Assembly: GCA_009760855.2 (NCBI GenBank) | Contig: WPIO01000003.1 | Coordinates: forward strand, 345,001 to 409,000 | Direction of reading: 5' to 3' | DNA: 64,000 nt | Source of the DNA: Cristatella mucedo | Lineage: Eukaryota > Bryozoa > Phylactolaemata > Cristatellidae | Part shown: piece by piece, positions 63,747 through 64,000 of the stretch | Numbering within the stretch: the first letter of the stretch is position 1 | How the letters are laid out: the number at the start of each line of letters is the position of its first letter | The notes under the pieces: model-generated | What the model was told of the DNA's origin: nothing | Seen by the model: only the letters and a program-made list of their open reading frames with translations | Database searches by the model: none | Position numbers and translations under genes: made by a program

Positions 63747-64000
63747 ATTATATTTGAGAGTACGCTATAGCCTTTATCGCCGTGTGAGGCGTTCTTCGCT
63801 GTGCATGAGCATCATGCTGTCCAAATATTATATTATTTATTGTATTTTATTATATTTATATTATTAAATTATATTATATATTATATATGTGTGTATATAT
63901 TATATATGTGATATTATATGATATTATTATATATTATATTTTTTATATTATATTTGAGAATTCGCTATAGCCTTTATTGCCTTGTAAGGCGTTCTTCGCA
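63747..64000. repeat. direct repeat around an AT-rich core, running off the window
   Basis: TTATATTTGAGAGTACGCTA...GGCGTTCTTCGC at about 63747-63800 recurs as TTATATTTGAGAATTCGCTA...GGCGTTCTTCGC at about 63948-64000. The 150 bases between are TATATT-rich. The unit is about 200 bases and may continue beyond the window. Confidence 0.85.

Overview
The window is animal nuclear DNA. Coding sequence is split into short exons with GT-AG splice sites and long introns. The rest is LINE and SINE copies, DNA transposon relics and long microsatellites; there are no operons or prokaryotic signals. An invertebrate is likely, and a lophotrochozoan is possible because SPIN-like hAT elements have been reported from a pond snail and a planarian, but the sequence does not fix the species.

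Left end (1 to about 5.5 kb, + strand): the 3' half of a P5A-type cation ATPase gene (ATP13A1 family). Eight exons run in compatible phases from just before the hinge motif [11 protein letters not shown] through most of the C-terminal membrane segments. The last short C-terminal exon was not found.

About 17.5 to 62.1 kb, - strand: one large gene for a WD40-repeat protein. It starts with ATG at 62099 and is cut into about 30 small exons. Most of these join without a frame break. They encode beta-propeller blades first (DGALKVW, DGLIKIW, DGTLKIW, then a blade split between exons), then an acidic and basic linker, then a long helical C-terminal half. The layout resembles the WDR97/WDR87/WDR64 group of large WD40 proteins, but that name is inference. 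The two genes converge, and the 3' end of the WD40 gene is uncertain (candidate terminal exons lie at 13.3 and 14.3 kb).

The introns and intergenic DNA are full of one CR1/L2-like LINE family, mostly 5'-truncated copies ending in (ATT)n. Its 3' end carries a conserved nested hairpin (GCGCC...GGCGC around AGAGA...TCTCT). The same tail is on a SINE with a tRNA-like head at 57.2-57.4 kb and on a dozen short tail-only elements, so a LINE/SINE partnership is visible here. One LINE at 29.7-31.4 kb is split by a 917-bp foldback element flanked by TTAC/TTAA. A 190-bp SPIN-like hAT relic lies at 49.65-49.84 kb, a possible horizontally transferred element. Other repeats are a second tRNA-derived SINE between two (CA)n tracts, an unclassified family at 26/55/58 kb, a TA-cored 72-nt inverted repeat at 47.7 kb, and several minisatellites.

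The stretches 9.8-13.3, 14.6-16.5, 53-55 and 62.1-63.7 kb hold nothing that I can support as coding.
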